Below are positions 26,294-35,069 of a stretch of DNA of 64,000 nucleotides, piece after piece (within the stretch, counting starts at the first letter, position 1; every line of letters begins with the position of its first letter). The position numbers and the translations under genes were made by a program. The DNA comes from Devosia sp. (GTDB lineage Bacteria; Pseudomonadota; Alphaproteobacteria; Rhizobiales; Devosiaceae), in assembly GCF_025809055.1 (NCBI RefSeq), contig NZ_CP075529.1, forward strand, positions 2,343,501 to 2,407,500. The letters run 5' to 3'. The notes beneath the pieces were generated by a model. It ran no database searches. It was not told the origin of the DNA and saw nothing but the letters and a program-made list of their open reading frames with translations.

Positions 26294-26905
26294 ATGACTG
26301 CCCTCGAAGACATACGGCGCCGGCACATCATCGATTGCACCATTGCCGTCCTGGTGCGCGATGGCGTGGCGGAAACCTCGCTGTCGCGCATTGCCACCGA
26401 GGCCAAGGTCGCCAAGGGGATCATCTGCTATTACTTCGGCAGCAAGGAAGGCCTTTACGATGCGGTCCTGGCCAGCGTCGGCGAGCGCATGATCGCGGCG
26501 CTGGTCGCCGACGCCAATGCCATCGACGATGAATGGCGCCGCATCTCGGCCTTTGTCGGCGGACACCTGAACTACGCCCGCAATCATCGCAGCGAATTGC
26601 TGGCTCTGCGCCATCTGTCCTCGACCCGTGCCGGCGGCTCGCACATGTCCGATCACCTGGCCATCTGGCGCGACCAGCGCGCCTGGCTGGTGGACACGCT
26701 GACCGCCGGGCAGCATCGCGGCACGTTCCAGGCCTTTGATCCCCTGGCCGTCGCCACCGCCATTTCCGGCGCGCTTGAGGGCGGGCTGCTGCAATGGGCC
26801 CATGACGAAACGCTCGATCTCGATCTCTATGCGGGCCAGTTGCTGGACCTGTTCGAGCGCGGCGTCTGCAGCCCGGCCCCGGCGCGCCAGGCGCTCCCGG
26901 CCTGA
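26294..26905 (+). CDS. TetR-family transcriptional regulator
   Basis: A 203-residue TetR regulator with an N-terminal HTH at about 12-55 (IIDCTIAVLVRDGVAETSLSR, then IATEAKVAKGIICYYFGSKEGLYDAVL in adjacent segments) and a helical ligand-binding domain. Sequence detail recalls BetI-like members: it is followed by the RISAFVGGHLNYARNHRSELLAL region. It lies 20 bp after the transporter ATPase and so is probably in the operon, likely controlling it. The perfect palindrome at 20795-20826 is the best candidate operator. Confidence 0.88.
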   Translation: MTALEDIRRRHIIDCTIAVLVRDGVAETSLSRIATEAKVAKGIICYYFGSKEGLYDAVLASVGERMIAALVADANAIDDEWRRISAFVGGHLNYARNHRSELLALRHLSSTRAGGSHMSDHLAIWRDQRAWLVDTLTAGQHRGTFQAFDPLAVATAISGALEGGLLQWAHDETLDLDLYAGQLLDLFERGVCSPAPARQALPA

Positions 26906-26958
26906 CGCCGGACAACAGGGCTCTGGCAACGCGCCGCCATTGCTGGTGTATATAGGCC

Positions 26959-27477
26959 ATGGTCCCGCGCAAGATCGGCAAGATCGACGTCATGAACGAG
27001 CTTCCGGCTCTGCGCCGCTATGCGCTGAGCCTGACGCGCCATCCGGTCGATGCCGAAGACCTCGTGCATGACGCGCTGGTGCGGGCCATGGAGCGCAGCG
27101 CCACCTACAATCCGGCGGGAAATCTCAGGGGCTGGCTCCTCTCCATCGTGCACAACCTGCACATCGACCGGCTCCGCTCTGGCAAGAGCGCCGCAGCCAG
27201 GGATCGTGACTTCGCGGCCCAGTCCCCGGACATGCTGGCGCCCACCCAGATGGACAGCGTGCGGCTTTCGCAGGTGCGGCAGGCCTTTGACCGGCTGCCC
27301 GACGAGCAGCGCGAGGCCATGCATCTGGTGGCGATCGAGGGGCTCAGCTACGAGGAGGCGGCCGCCATATTGGGCGTGCCGGCCGGCACCGTGATGTCGC
27401 GCATCTCGCGGGGGCGCGAAACCCTGAGGCGCTGGGAAAGCGCCCCGCCGCTCAGACTGATCAGGAAGGGCCAATGA
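26959..27477 (+). CDS. RNA polymerase sigma factor, ECF subfamily
   Basis: A 172-residue ECF sigma factor. Region 2 (about 12-75) includes LPALRRYALSLTRHPVDAEDLVHDALVRAM and NLRGWLLSIVHNLHIDRLR; region 4 (about 108-160) has FDRLPDEQREAMHLVAIEGLSYEEAAAILGVPAGTVMSRISRGRE in its HTH. Sequence type is the common alphaproteobacterial ECF class that is held by a membrane anti-sigma factor. The stop overlaps the start of that partner (ATGATG at 27474-27479). The true start could also be the internal ATG at residue 12. Target promoters cannot be read here. Confidence 0.92.
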   Translation: MVPRKIGKIDVMNELPALRRYALSLTRHPVDAEDLVHDALVRAMERSATYNPAGNLRGWLLSIVHNLHIDRLRSGKSAAARDRDFAAQSPDMLAPTQMDSVRLSQVRQAFDRLPDEQREAMHLVAIEGLSYEEAAAILGVPAGTVMSRISRGRETLRRWESAPPLRLIRKGQ

Positions 27478-28241
27478 TGCATTCACGTGAATCGATCGAT
27501 CCGCTGGAACTGGCGGCCTATGTCGACAACCAGCTCGATGCGGCGCGGCGCATCGAAATCGAGCGCTGGTTGTCCCAGCATCCCGACGTCGCCGCGCAGG
27601 TGATGACGGATCTGCAGTTCCGCGACGAGTTGCGCTTTTCGGCGGACAGCCTGCAGGTGGAGGCCCGGCAGCCAACCGAAGACCTGGCCCGGCGCCTCGA
27701 TGGCCGGCTGCGTCGCAACCGGGTCCTGCGCCATCTCAGGCCCCTGGTGGCCGCCTCGCTCCTGGTGACCGCCGGCTGGGTCGCCCACGGCCAGATCGGC
27801 GGCGCCCTGCCCACGCAGGCCTCCACTGACCTGCCCGAATATGTTTCGGCCGCCGTCGATGCCCACCACATCACCGCGCTGCGGGCCGGCATGCACTCGC
27901 AGACGCGCGGCACCGAATATGACCCGGCCGAACTCCTGGCCGAGACGGCTATCCGCATGCCGGCGCTGCCGGCCGGCTGGACCATTACCGATGTGCAGAT
28001 CTATCCGTCCGATTTCGGTCCCAGCGTGGAGCTGGCCTTCGACGCCGATGGACTGGGCGCTGTCTCGCTGTTTGCCGCCCGGCCCGGCCGCTCGCTCATC
28101 GAGCGCCCCTCCACCCGCCATGTTGAGGACACCACCACGGCCTATTGGCAGATCGGCGACATCGCCTATGCGCTGGTGGCCGGTGCCCCCACCATGGATG
28201 TGTCCCGCGCCGCCACCAGCCTGTTCGACTCGCTCGACTGA
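27474..28241 (+). CDS. Membrane anti-sigma factor
   Basis: A 255-residue protein with a cytoplasmic N-terminal domain (SIDPLELAAYVDNQLDAARRIEIERWL, then PDVAAQVMTDLQF) that resembles the sigma-binding domain of anti-sigma factors, one membrane helix at about 88-106 (LRPLVAASLLVTAGWVAHG) and an extracytoplasmic C-terminal domain of about 150 residues. No zinc-binding His-Cys-Cys cluster is seen, so it is not of the ChrR/ZAS type. Coupled translation with the sigma gene supports the pairing. It should hold the sigma factor at the membrane until an envelope or oxidative signal arrives; the signal is unknown. Confidence 0.85.
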   Translation: MMHSRESIDPLELAAYVDNQLDAARRIEIERWLSQHPDVAAQVMTDLQFRDELRFSADSLQVEARQPTEDLARRLDGRLRRNRVLRHLRPLVAASLLVTAGWVAHGQIGGALPTQASTDLPEYVSAAVDAHHITALRAGMHSQTRGTEYDPAELLAETAIRMPALPAGWTITDVQIYPSDFGPSVELAFDADGLGAVSLFAARPGRSLIERPSTRHVEDTTTAYWQIGDIAYALVAGAPTMDVSRAATSLFDSLD

Positions 28242-28325
28242 CGGCAGCGCCCGGATTGACGCAGGCGGAGGCCCGGCTTAGGGTCCGGCCATGACGCATT
28301 GGCAGGACGGCATCATCGTAGGTGG

Positions 28326-28404
28326 GCGCATGGGCGTGGCAGCGTAGCTGCCGGCGAAAGCACCCATGCGCGGTAAACCAGCCCCGGATCGGGGCTCTTT
28401 TTTT
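28326..28404 (+). ncRNA. Structured leader with intrinsic terminator before the MFS exporter gene
   Basis: A 9-bp outer stem (GCGCATGGG at 28326-28334 with CCCATGCGC at 28363-28371) encloses a 6-bp hairpin (GGCAGC, loop GTA, GCTGCC) and a GGCGAAAGCA side strand. Eight bases later AGCCCCG, GAT, CGGGGCT form a hairpin followed by seven T residues (28380-28404), a textbook intrinsic terminator. It ends 34 bp before the exporter ATG. It could be the terminator of the sigma operon plus a separate RNA, an attenuator or riboswitch controlling the exporter, or a small RNA gene. I could not match it to a known riboswitch class by eye. Confidence 0.6.
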
Positions 28405-28438
28405 GCCCAAAGCCCCCGCAAAGCCACTGGTGTCCGTC

Positions 28439-29629
28439 ATGTCCGCGCCATTTCCCAAGCCGCGCCTCTTCACGCTGATCCTGTTGTCGGCCCTCGCCAT
28501 CCTGCCCATCAATTTCTTCCTGCCATCGCTCCCCGGCATGGCTGCCGAATTCGGCGTGGACTATGGCGTCATGAGCCTGTCCCTGGCCGCCTATGCCGGT
28601 GTCTCGGCCTGTTTGCAGCTCGTCGTCGGCCCGCTCTCGGACCGGTTCGGCCGCCGGCCGGTGATCCTGTGGGCCGTCGCGATCTTCCTGGCCGCGACGC
28701 TGGGCTGCGCCCTGGCGCCGGATGCCGGGACTTTTCTTGGCTGCCGCATGCTCCAGGCCGCCATCGCGCCGACCTATGCCATCTCGCTCGCCACCATCCG
28801 CGACACCGCCAGCCGGGACGGCGCCGCCGGACAGTTCGGCACCCTGGCCATGGCCTGGGCCATCGCCCCCATGCTGGGCCCGGCGCTGGGCGGGCTGATA
28901 GACCAGGCGCTCGGCTGGCGGGCCTGTTTCTACGCCCTGGCCCTGATCGGCGGCGGCGTCTGGCTCCTGTGCTGGTTCGATTTTGGCGAAACCAACACCG
29001 CGCGCGCCAGCGGCCCGGGCAACCCCTATGGCGCCTTCGGGGCATTGCTCGGCTCGGCTCACTTCTGGGCCTATTGCCTGTGCAGCGCCTTTTCGGTGGG
29101 CGCCTTTTACGCCTTTCTCGCCGGAGCGCCGCTGGCCGCCGCGGCCTTTGAGCTGTCACCCGCCGTCCTTGGAATGGTCATGGGGTCGATCACCGGCGGC
29201 TTCATCCTGGGCAGTTTCCTGGCCGGACGGCTCGCGGGCCGGTGGCCCGGAACCACGATCATCCTCGCCGGCCGGACCCTGGCCTGCCTTGGCCTCTGCC
29301 TCGGCCTCGCGCTGCACGCGGCGGGCCTGACCCATATCCTGGCGCTGTTCGGCCCCTGCCTCTTCGTCGGCCTGTCGAACGGGCTGACCCAGCCGAGTGC
29401 CAGTGCCGGCGCCATCTCGGTGCTGCCGGCCCGGACCGGCAGCGCCGCGGGCCTTTCCGGCGCCATTTCCGTGGCCGGGGCTTCCCTGGTCTCGGCTCTG
29501 GCCGGCGCAGTCCTCACACCAGCCAATGCCCAGGCGGGACTGCTGCTGGTCATGCTGGCCTCGGCCACACTGGCCCTGCTCGCCGCCCTGACCCTCCGCC
29601 ACCTCGAACGCCCGGCGCCGGAGGGGTGA
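28439..29629 (+). CDS. Bcr/CflA-like MFS drug/metabolite exporter
   Basis: A 396-residue MFS transporter with twelve predicted helices. The first pair FTLILLSALAILPINFFLPSL is typical of the Bcr/CflA subfamily, which also has the loop motif PLSDRFGRRPVILW between helices 2 and 3. Members pump out chloramphenicol, bicyclomycin, sulfonamides or small metabolites in exchange for protons; the substrate here is unknown. I chose 28439 because the frame upstream runs through the terminator hairpin. A structured leader precedes the gene and could regulate it. Confidence 0.9.
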   Translation: MSAPFPKPRLFTLILLSALAILPINFFLPSLPGMAAEFGVDYGVMSLSLAAYAGVSACLQLVVGPLSDRFGRRPVILWAVAIFLAATLGCALAPDAGTFLGCRMLQAAIAPTYAISLATIRDTASRDGAAGQFGTLAMAWAIAPMLGPALGGLIDQALGWRACFYALALIGGGVWLLCWFDFGETNTARASGPGNPYGAFGALLGSAHFWAYCLCSAFSVGAFYAFLAGAPLAAAAFELSPAVLGMVMGSITGGFILGSFLAGRLAGRWPGTTIILAGRTLACLGLCLGLALHAAGLTHILALFGPCLFVGLSNGLTQPSASAGAISVLPARTGSAAGLSGAISVAGASLVSALAGAVLTPANAQAGLLLVMLASATLALLAALTLRHLERPAPEG

Positions 29630-29662
29630 TTACCACGCCCCCAATTCCATGCGCAGGAGGCG

Positions 29663-30517
29663 TCAGGTGGCTATGGCGTTCATATAGTGAAGGTTGCGGC
29701 TGGCCAGGGCCAGGGGGCTTTGGGAGGCGTTTTCGGCGACGTCCTGTTCGACAACGACAGGCCCGGTAAAACGCCTTTCACGGAGCAGCTGCATCACCGC
29801 CTGGATGTCGACGGCTCCATCGGGCAGCGGACACATGACGCCGGCACCATAGGACGCGGCAACCGACAGTTCCCCCGCCAGCACCCGCGCGCGAACGGCC
29901 GGGTCCACATTTTTCAGGTGCATATAGGCGATGCGGGAATAGACCTTTTCCATATAGGCGACCGGATCCTGATCCCAGAAGGCGTGATGACCCGTGTCGA
30001 AGCACAAATCGACATCGGTCTCATCGAGGAAATGATCGATCTGCGCCTCTTTCTCGATGGCCGTTCCGATATGGGGATGAAAACTCAGCGCCAGCCCGTA
30101 CTCGCCCTCGACCAGCGACTGCGCCTCGCTGACCATGGTGATCAGCGCCCGCCAACCGGCGGCATCGAGCACCCCCTCCCGGCCCGCGGGATAGGCATTG
30201 CTCTCATCCATGATGACGAGGTGCCGCGCGCCGAGCGACACGAAAAGGGCCGATAATTCCCGCAGGGTCGCCAGAAACCGGGGGCTGCTGGCGGGGTCGC
30301 TGAAGGCGTGGACATGGGTCGCCCCGATCAGGGTCAGACCACGATCTGCCAGTTCGCCGCGCAACAATCCCGGATCATTGGGGAGGAACCCGAAGGGCCC
30401 CAGTTCCGTGCCGCGATACCCGGCGGCCGCCACCTCATCGAGATATTGCTGCCAGGTCAGCGCATTGCCGGTTGGATAGGTGATGCCCCAGGAACAGGGT
30501 GCGTTGCCGATAAGCAT
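29663..30517 (-). CDS. Sugar phosphate isomerase/epimerase-type TIM barrel (IolE-like)
   Basis: A 284-residue xylose-isomerase-like TIM barrel. The N-terminus (IGNAPCSWGITYPTGNALTW) matches inosose dehydratase IolE and relatives; TGHHAFWDQDPVAYM and YMHLKNVDP carry the His/Asp/Glu metal ligands of this fold. Could act on a cyclitol or keto-sugar from the substrate of the sugar locus. It is the last gene of the minus-strand transporter operon, starting 2 bp after the stop of the PHP gene, so it is surely co-transcribed. Lacks the rest of an inositol pathway nearby. Confidence 0.82.
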   Translation of the reverse strand: MLIGNAPCSWGITYPTGNALTWQQYLDEVAAAGYRGTELGPFGFLPNDPGLLRGELADRGLTLIGATHVHAFSDPASSPRFLATLRELSALFVSLGARHLVIMDESNAYPAGREGVLDAAGWRALITMVSEAQSLVEGEYGLALSFHPHIGTAIEKEAQIDHFLDETDVDLCFDTGHHAFWDQDPVAYMEKVYSRIAYMHLKNVDPAVRARVLAGELSVAASYGAGVMCPLPDGAVDIQAVMQLLRERRFTGPVVVEQDVAENASQSPLALASRNLHYMNAIAT

Positions 30518-30519
30518 GG

Positions 30520-31923
30520 TCAGGGCCCTATATAGATCGGATTGCTCAGTGCCCGTCGCAGCGGTTGCTCGGCGATGCGCGCACCCTTGAAATGCGCGGG
30601 CAATTGCACGCCCTCGAGCACGGACAGCAATTCGCCAATCAAACGCTCGCGGCTGGCCACGGCGATGATTTCGGCGCGCACGAAGGTCTGGGGATGGTCA
30701 AGGCTGATCTGCCCGGTCCAGTCATCGCGGTCGATCTCGACGTCAACCAGCGGGCCGGTGGCATCGATCAGCACCAGGCGGTCGCCGCCCGCACCCCGGA
30801 CCGAGATATCGAGTTGCGATGCATCGGCCACGGTGCCGCCCATGACCGCATCGCCACACCGCAGTTCAAGATGCGGGCCCGCCGGGCTTTCGGTGATATA
30901 GCCGTGCCCCGACTTCATCGCCGCCAGCACCGCATCCTCACTCAATTCCGTCAGGAAGAGCACGGTTGTCGGGCGCGCGAGGACCAGCGGCCCTTCGGGA
31001 CGCAGATCGGCCGGCTGGTGATAGTCGGAGCCGCCAATGGCGGAGAGTTTCATGCCCGAGGCCAGGCGCTGCTGATAGCGTTCGAGCGACACCCAGTTCC
31101 AGTCGAGCCAGGTCGATTGCCAGACTTCCTGACAATCGGCGGCCGGCAATTCATAGTCCCAGGGAATGACCGGCTTGTCGTGGTTGATCGAGAGCAGCCC
31201 GCCCGCCTCATGCACAAGGCGCTCCAGGACATGAGCATCGGATGGTCTGGTCATGCGGAAATCGATCCACTCATCGACACCGAAGACATTGGCGTGGCCC
31301 ACTGCCGTGGTCACTTCCATGCCGCGCACGAAGACCAGGTCCGGCGAGGACTGGGGATGAAAGTAGCGCCGCTGGCTGATGGTGTTGTGATCGGCGATGG
31401 CGAGGAAATCGAGGCCCGCCTGCCGCGCGGCGGCGTGCAGCACCTCTGGCGAGCCCCTGGCATCGGAATGATAGGTGTGACAGTGCAGGTCACCCTTGTA
31501 CCAGCCGGCGCCGGCGCGGACCGGAAAGGAACGCTCCGGCTGGGGCAACAGCGCCCGGGGGGCATCGTCGATCCCTATGGTGAGTGCGATATCGGCCCCG
31601 GATTCGGGAACCTTGTAGAGCCCCAGAATGACATGCCAGATGCCCGGCGGCATGTCCCCATGGATGTAACCCGGTGTCGCGTCATCCGTGGCGATGAAGA
31701 AACAGTCGCGGGCGCCGCCACTCCAGCCGCGAAAGCCCTCGCGTGCCGGATAACCGGTATCGCGCGGGTCGAATGCCCCCAGGTCAATGATGCAGTCTTC
31801 GGCCTTGGCATAGCGGATCGCCACATCGATCCGCGTCGTGCCTTCGGGGACGTCGAAGGGGATATAGTAATAGGGATTGGCGGCCTGATCGGCGCGGGTG
31901 ACGTGTGCGGTGATGGTTTTCAT
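30520..31923 (-). CDS. CehA/McbA-family metallohydrolase (PHP domain)
   Basis: A 467-residue protein. Residues 1-140 form a beta-sandwich-like N-terminal domain; the PHP metallohydrolase follows with DLHCHTYHSD at 145, IADHNTISQRR near 177, GHANVFG, INHDKP and GGSDYHQP, which supply the His/Asp ligands for two or three metals. A C-terminal beta domain comes after about residue 380. Family members include the carbaryl hydrolase CehA and phosphodiesterases. The setting in a sugar-uptake operon favours a phosphodiester such as a glycosyl phosphate. No signal peptide is visible. The start at 31923 was chosen because the family-like beta domain begins there. Confidence 0.85.
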   Translation of the reverse strand: MKTITAHVTRADQAANPYYYIPFDVPEGTTRIDVAIRYAKAEDCIIDLGAFDPRDTGYPAREGFRGWSGGARDCFFIATDDATPGYIHGDMPPGIWHVILGLYKVPESGADIALTIGIDDAPRALLPQPERSFPVRAGAGWYKGDLHCHTYHSDARGSPEVLHAAARQAGLDFLAIADHNTISQRRYFHPQSSPDLVFVRGMEVTTAVGHANVFGVDEWIDFRMTRPSDAHVLERLVHEAGGLLSINHDKPVIPWDYELPAADCQEVWQSTWLDWNWVSLERYQQRLASGMKLSAIGGSDYHQPADLRPEGPLVLARPTTVLFLTELSEDAVLAAMKSGHGYITESPAGPHLELRCGDAVMGGTVADASQLDISVRGAGGDRLVLIDATGPLVDVEIDRDDWTGQISLDHPQTFVRAEIIAVASRERLIGELLSVLEGVQLPAHFKGARIAEQPLRRALSNPIYIGP

Positions 31924-31975
31924 GGGCAGGCGCCAGGGGTTTGGTATGCGTTGCGGGATGGCCCCAATCTGGGGA

Positions 31976-33079
<1,104 letters not shown>

Positions 33080-33085
33080 GGAAGA

Positions 33086-33916
33086 TCAAGCCTTGATGCC
33101 GCCGAAGAACCGGAAGCCGAACTTCCAGCTGACGAAGAGATAGAGGGCCACGACGGGCAGTGAGTAGATGAGCGCATAGGCGGCCAGCAGGGTCACGATG
33201 GGCGTGCCCGCTTCCGAATAGAAGGAATAGATGGCGACCGATGCCGGCATGTTGTCCGAGCTGCGCAGGAGAATGAAGGGAATGAGGAAACTCCCCCAGA
33301 TATTGACGAAGGCCCAGACGACCACGACCACGATGCCGGGCCGGATGACGGGCAAGGCGACGTCGAAAAACGCCTGAACCGGCGAGGCCCCCGCCACCAT
33401 GGCGCTTTCCTCGTAGGACTTGGGAATGGAGTCGATGAAGTCCCGGAGGATGAACATGGCGGTGGGCAGCAGGCCCCCGGCAAAGGTCAGGATGACCGCG
33501 ATATGGGTATCCATGATCCCGGCGGCCGAGATGATGAGAAAGATCGGCACCATGGCCGCAGATCCCGAGACCACCGAAGAGAACAGCAGCAGAATGTAGG
33601 TGACCGCACCCTTGCCCGGAACCGACGAGCGGCTGAGGGCATAGGCGGCAAGTGTTGCCGCCGCGCCGACGAGGATGACGCCCCCGGTCGCCTGGATGAA
33701 GCTGTTCCACAGGGCCTGCACCGCATAGGAATTGCCGAAAACGGTGACGAAGTTGGCAAGGGTCCAGGGGTCGGGCACGGCCAGGCCGAGCTCTGCCCTT
33801 GCATTGAAGGGCGCGAAGATGAACCAGATGAGGGGAAGGGCAAAGGCTGCCCCGATCAGCGCCGCCAGGGCAGAAAAGGCGATACGGCCCACAAATGCCG
33901 GAAGGGTCAGCTTCAT
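33086..33916 (-). CDS. CUT1 sugar ABC transporter permease (MalG-like)
   Basis: A 276-residue inner-membrane permease with six helices (the first is ALAALIGAAFALPLIWFIF) and a cytoplasmic EAA motif of the MalG kind (SYEESAMVAGASPVQAFFDVALP). Short C-terminus FGFRFFGGIKA is typical. The start at 33916 overlaps the stop of the first permease (ATGA at 33913-33916), and the stop lies 6 bp from the ATPase start. Together with the neighbouring MalF-like subunit it forms the channel. Confidence 0.95.
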   Translation of the reverse strand: MKLTLPAFVGRIAFSALAALIGAAFALPLIWFIFAPFNARAELGLAVPDPWTLANFVTVFGNSYAVQALWNSFIQATGGVILVGAAATLAAYALSRSSVPGKGAVTYILLLFSSVVSGSAAMVPIFLIISAAGIMDTHIAVILTFAGGLLPTAMFILRDFIDSIPKSYEESAMVAGASPVQAFFDVALPVIRPGIVVVVVWAFVNIWGSFLIPFILLRSSDNMPASVAIYSFYSEAGTPIVTLLAAYALIYSLPVVALYLFVSWKFGFRFFGGIKA

Positions 33917-34857
33917 GACTTGGGCACCTTCTTGCGGCCGAGCCTGAGATAGACCAGGGCAAAGGCCAGGTTGATCAGCATCATGATGACGCCCACCGCC
34001 GCGCCCTTGCCGAACTGGAAGTCCTGGAAGGCGACACGGTAGTTGTAGATCGACACCAGCTCGGTCCGGTAACTGGGGCCGCCATTGGTCAGAAGGAACG
34101 GGGTGAACGTGTTGAAGGTCCACATGGTGATGAGGATGAGGTCGGTCACGATATGGCCCCGGATCAGGGGCAGGCCGATATCGCGAAACTTCTGCCAGCT
34201 CGACGCGCCGGCGACGTCGGCCGCCTGGAAATAGCTGGGTGGGATCGATGAAAAGGCCGAATTGAACAGCATCATCGAGAAGGCCGCGCCACGCCAGGTA
34301 TTGAAGACGACGATGACCCAGAATGGCTGCTGCAGCAGAAAGTCGCCCGGCGGCAGGCCGATGCTTTCGAGCAGCATGTTGAACGTCCCGTTGTCGTAGT
34401 CGAGGAAGGCAAACCAGGCGAAGCCGATCACCACTTCGGGCAGGATCCAGGCCGCGATGACAAAGGTTTCGGTGATGCGCTTGACCCAGGCCGGGACGGT
34501 CTGGATCAGCCAGGCGAGCAGCAGACCCAACAGCGCCTGCCCGATCAGGGCCGAGGCCAGAACGAACTGGGTGGTCAGGATCAGCGAAAAGCCGAATTGC
34601 CCGCGCTGGAAGAAGGTCGCCGGATCGAACAGCGCCAGGTAATTGCCCAGGCCGACGAATTGCGGGTTGAGCGCCGTCGGCCCGATCAGGGTGCGATTGG
34701 TGAAGGAGACAAAGATCACCCAGAAGAAGGGGATGATCACGAAGACGCTGACCAACAGGCCGGCCGGCAGCATGAAGGCTGCCCCCGCCCGGTTGGACAG
34801 CAAGGCGAAATTGCGCGCCTTGCGCTTGGGCGGGGTGGAGAGGGGTTCGGTGGTCAT
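33913..34857 (-). CDS. CUT1 sugar ABC transporter permease (MalF-like)
   Basis: A 314-residue permease. After a Lys/Arg-rich cytoplasmic N-terminus, the first helix is AAFMLPAGLLVSVFVIIPFFWVIF in two overlapping hydrophobic parts, and the EAA motif reads SYFQAADVAGASSWQKFRDIGLP. The start at 34857 was chosen since it precedes the first helix by about 28 residues, as usual; upstream the frame passes through a palindromic repeat. Works with the MalG-like permease; the transported sugar is unknown. Confidence 0.95.
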   Translation of the reverse strand: MTTEPLSTPPKRKARNFALLSNRAGAAFMLPAGLLVSVFVIIPFFWVIFVSFTNRTLIGPTALNPQFVGLGNYLALFDPATFFQRGQFGFSLILTTQFVLASALIGQALLGLLLAWLIQTVPAWVKRITETFVIAAWILPEVVIGFAWFAFLDYDNGTFNMLLESIGLPPGDFLLQQPFWVIVVFNTWRGAAFSMMLFNSAFSSIPPSYFQAADVAGASSWQKFRDIGLPLIRGHIVTDLILITMWTFNTFTPFLLTNGGPSYRTELVSIYNYRVAFQDFQFGKGAAVGVIMMLINLAFALVYLRLGRKKVPKS

Positions 34858-35069
34858 TGTCTCATCGGCCTTATCTGCGGCTTCGGCGTGGGCTGGCCCG
34901 TGCCACACCACCGCGCCGCCCTCGGGCTTGACCCGAGGGCCACTCAATGCACGTGCGGTGTGGACTGGTCCTCGGATCAAGTCCGAGGACAGAAATGTGG
35001 TTGTTGGCGTACCGGTGGCCTCCCGCAACACCCGGCGCGCAGATGCGCGCCGGGCCGGTCGGGAGGTGA
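34858..35069 (-). repeat. Intergenic palindromes between solute-binding protein and permease genes
   Basis: This 212-bp gap holds no gene. It contains two REP-like palindromes typical of alphaproteobacteria, GCCCTCGGGCTTGACCCGAG with its closing GGC (34918-34940) and TCCTCGGATCAAGTCCGAGG (34969-34988), and then a strong hairpin with CCCGGCGCGC, AGAT, GCGCGCCGGG (35031-35054), nested in an outer CCTCCCG...CGGGAGG arm (35019-35066). The last lies just after the binding-protein stop and probably protects its message from decay. Confidence 0.75.

Noticed and set aside
28418..28433. GCCACTGG-like sequence as a cobalamin riboswitch B12 box
   Set aside because: It is downstream of the terminator and the other conserved cobalamin elements are missing; the match is probably chance.
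34918..34989. CCTCGG palindromes as LacI operators
   Set aside because: They lack the central CG dyad and TGA/TCA ends of the operators at 36500 and 36676, and match a common dispersed repeat type instead.
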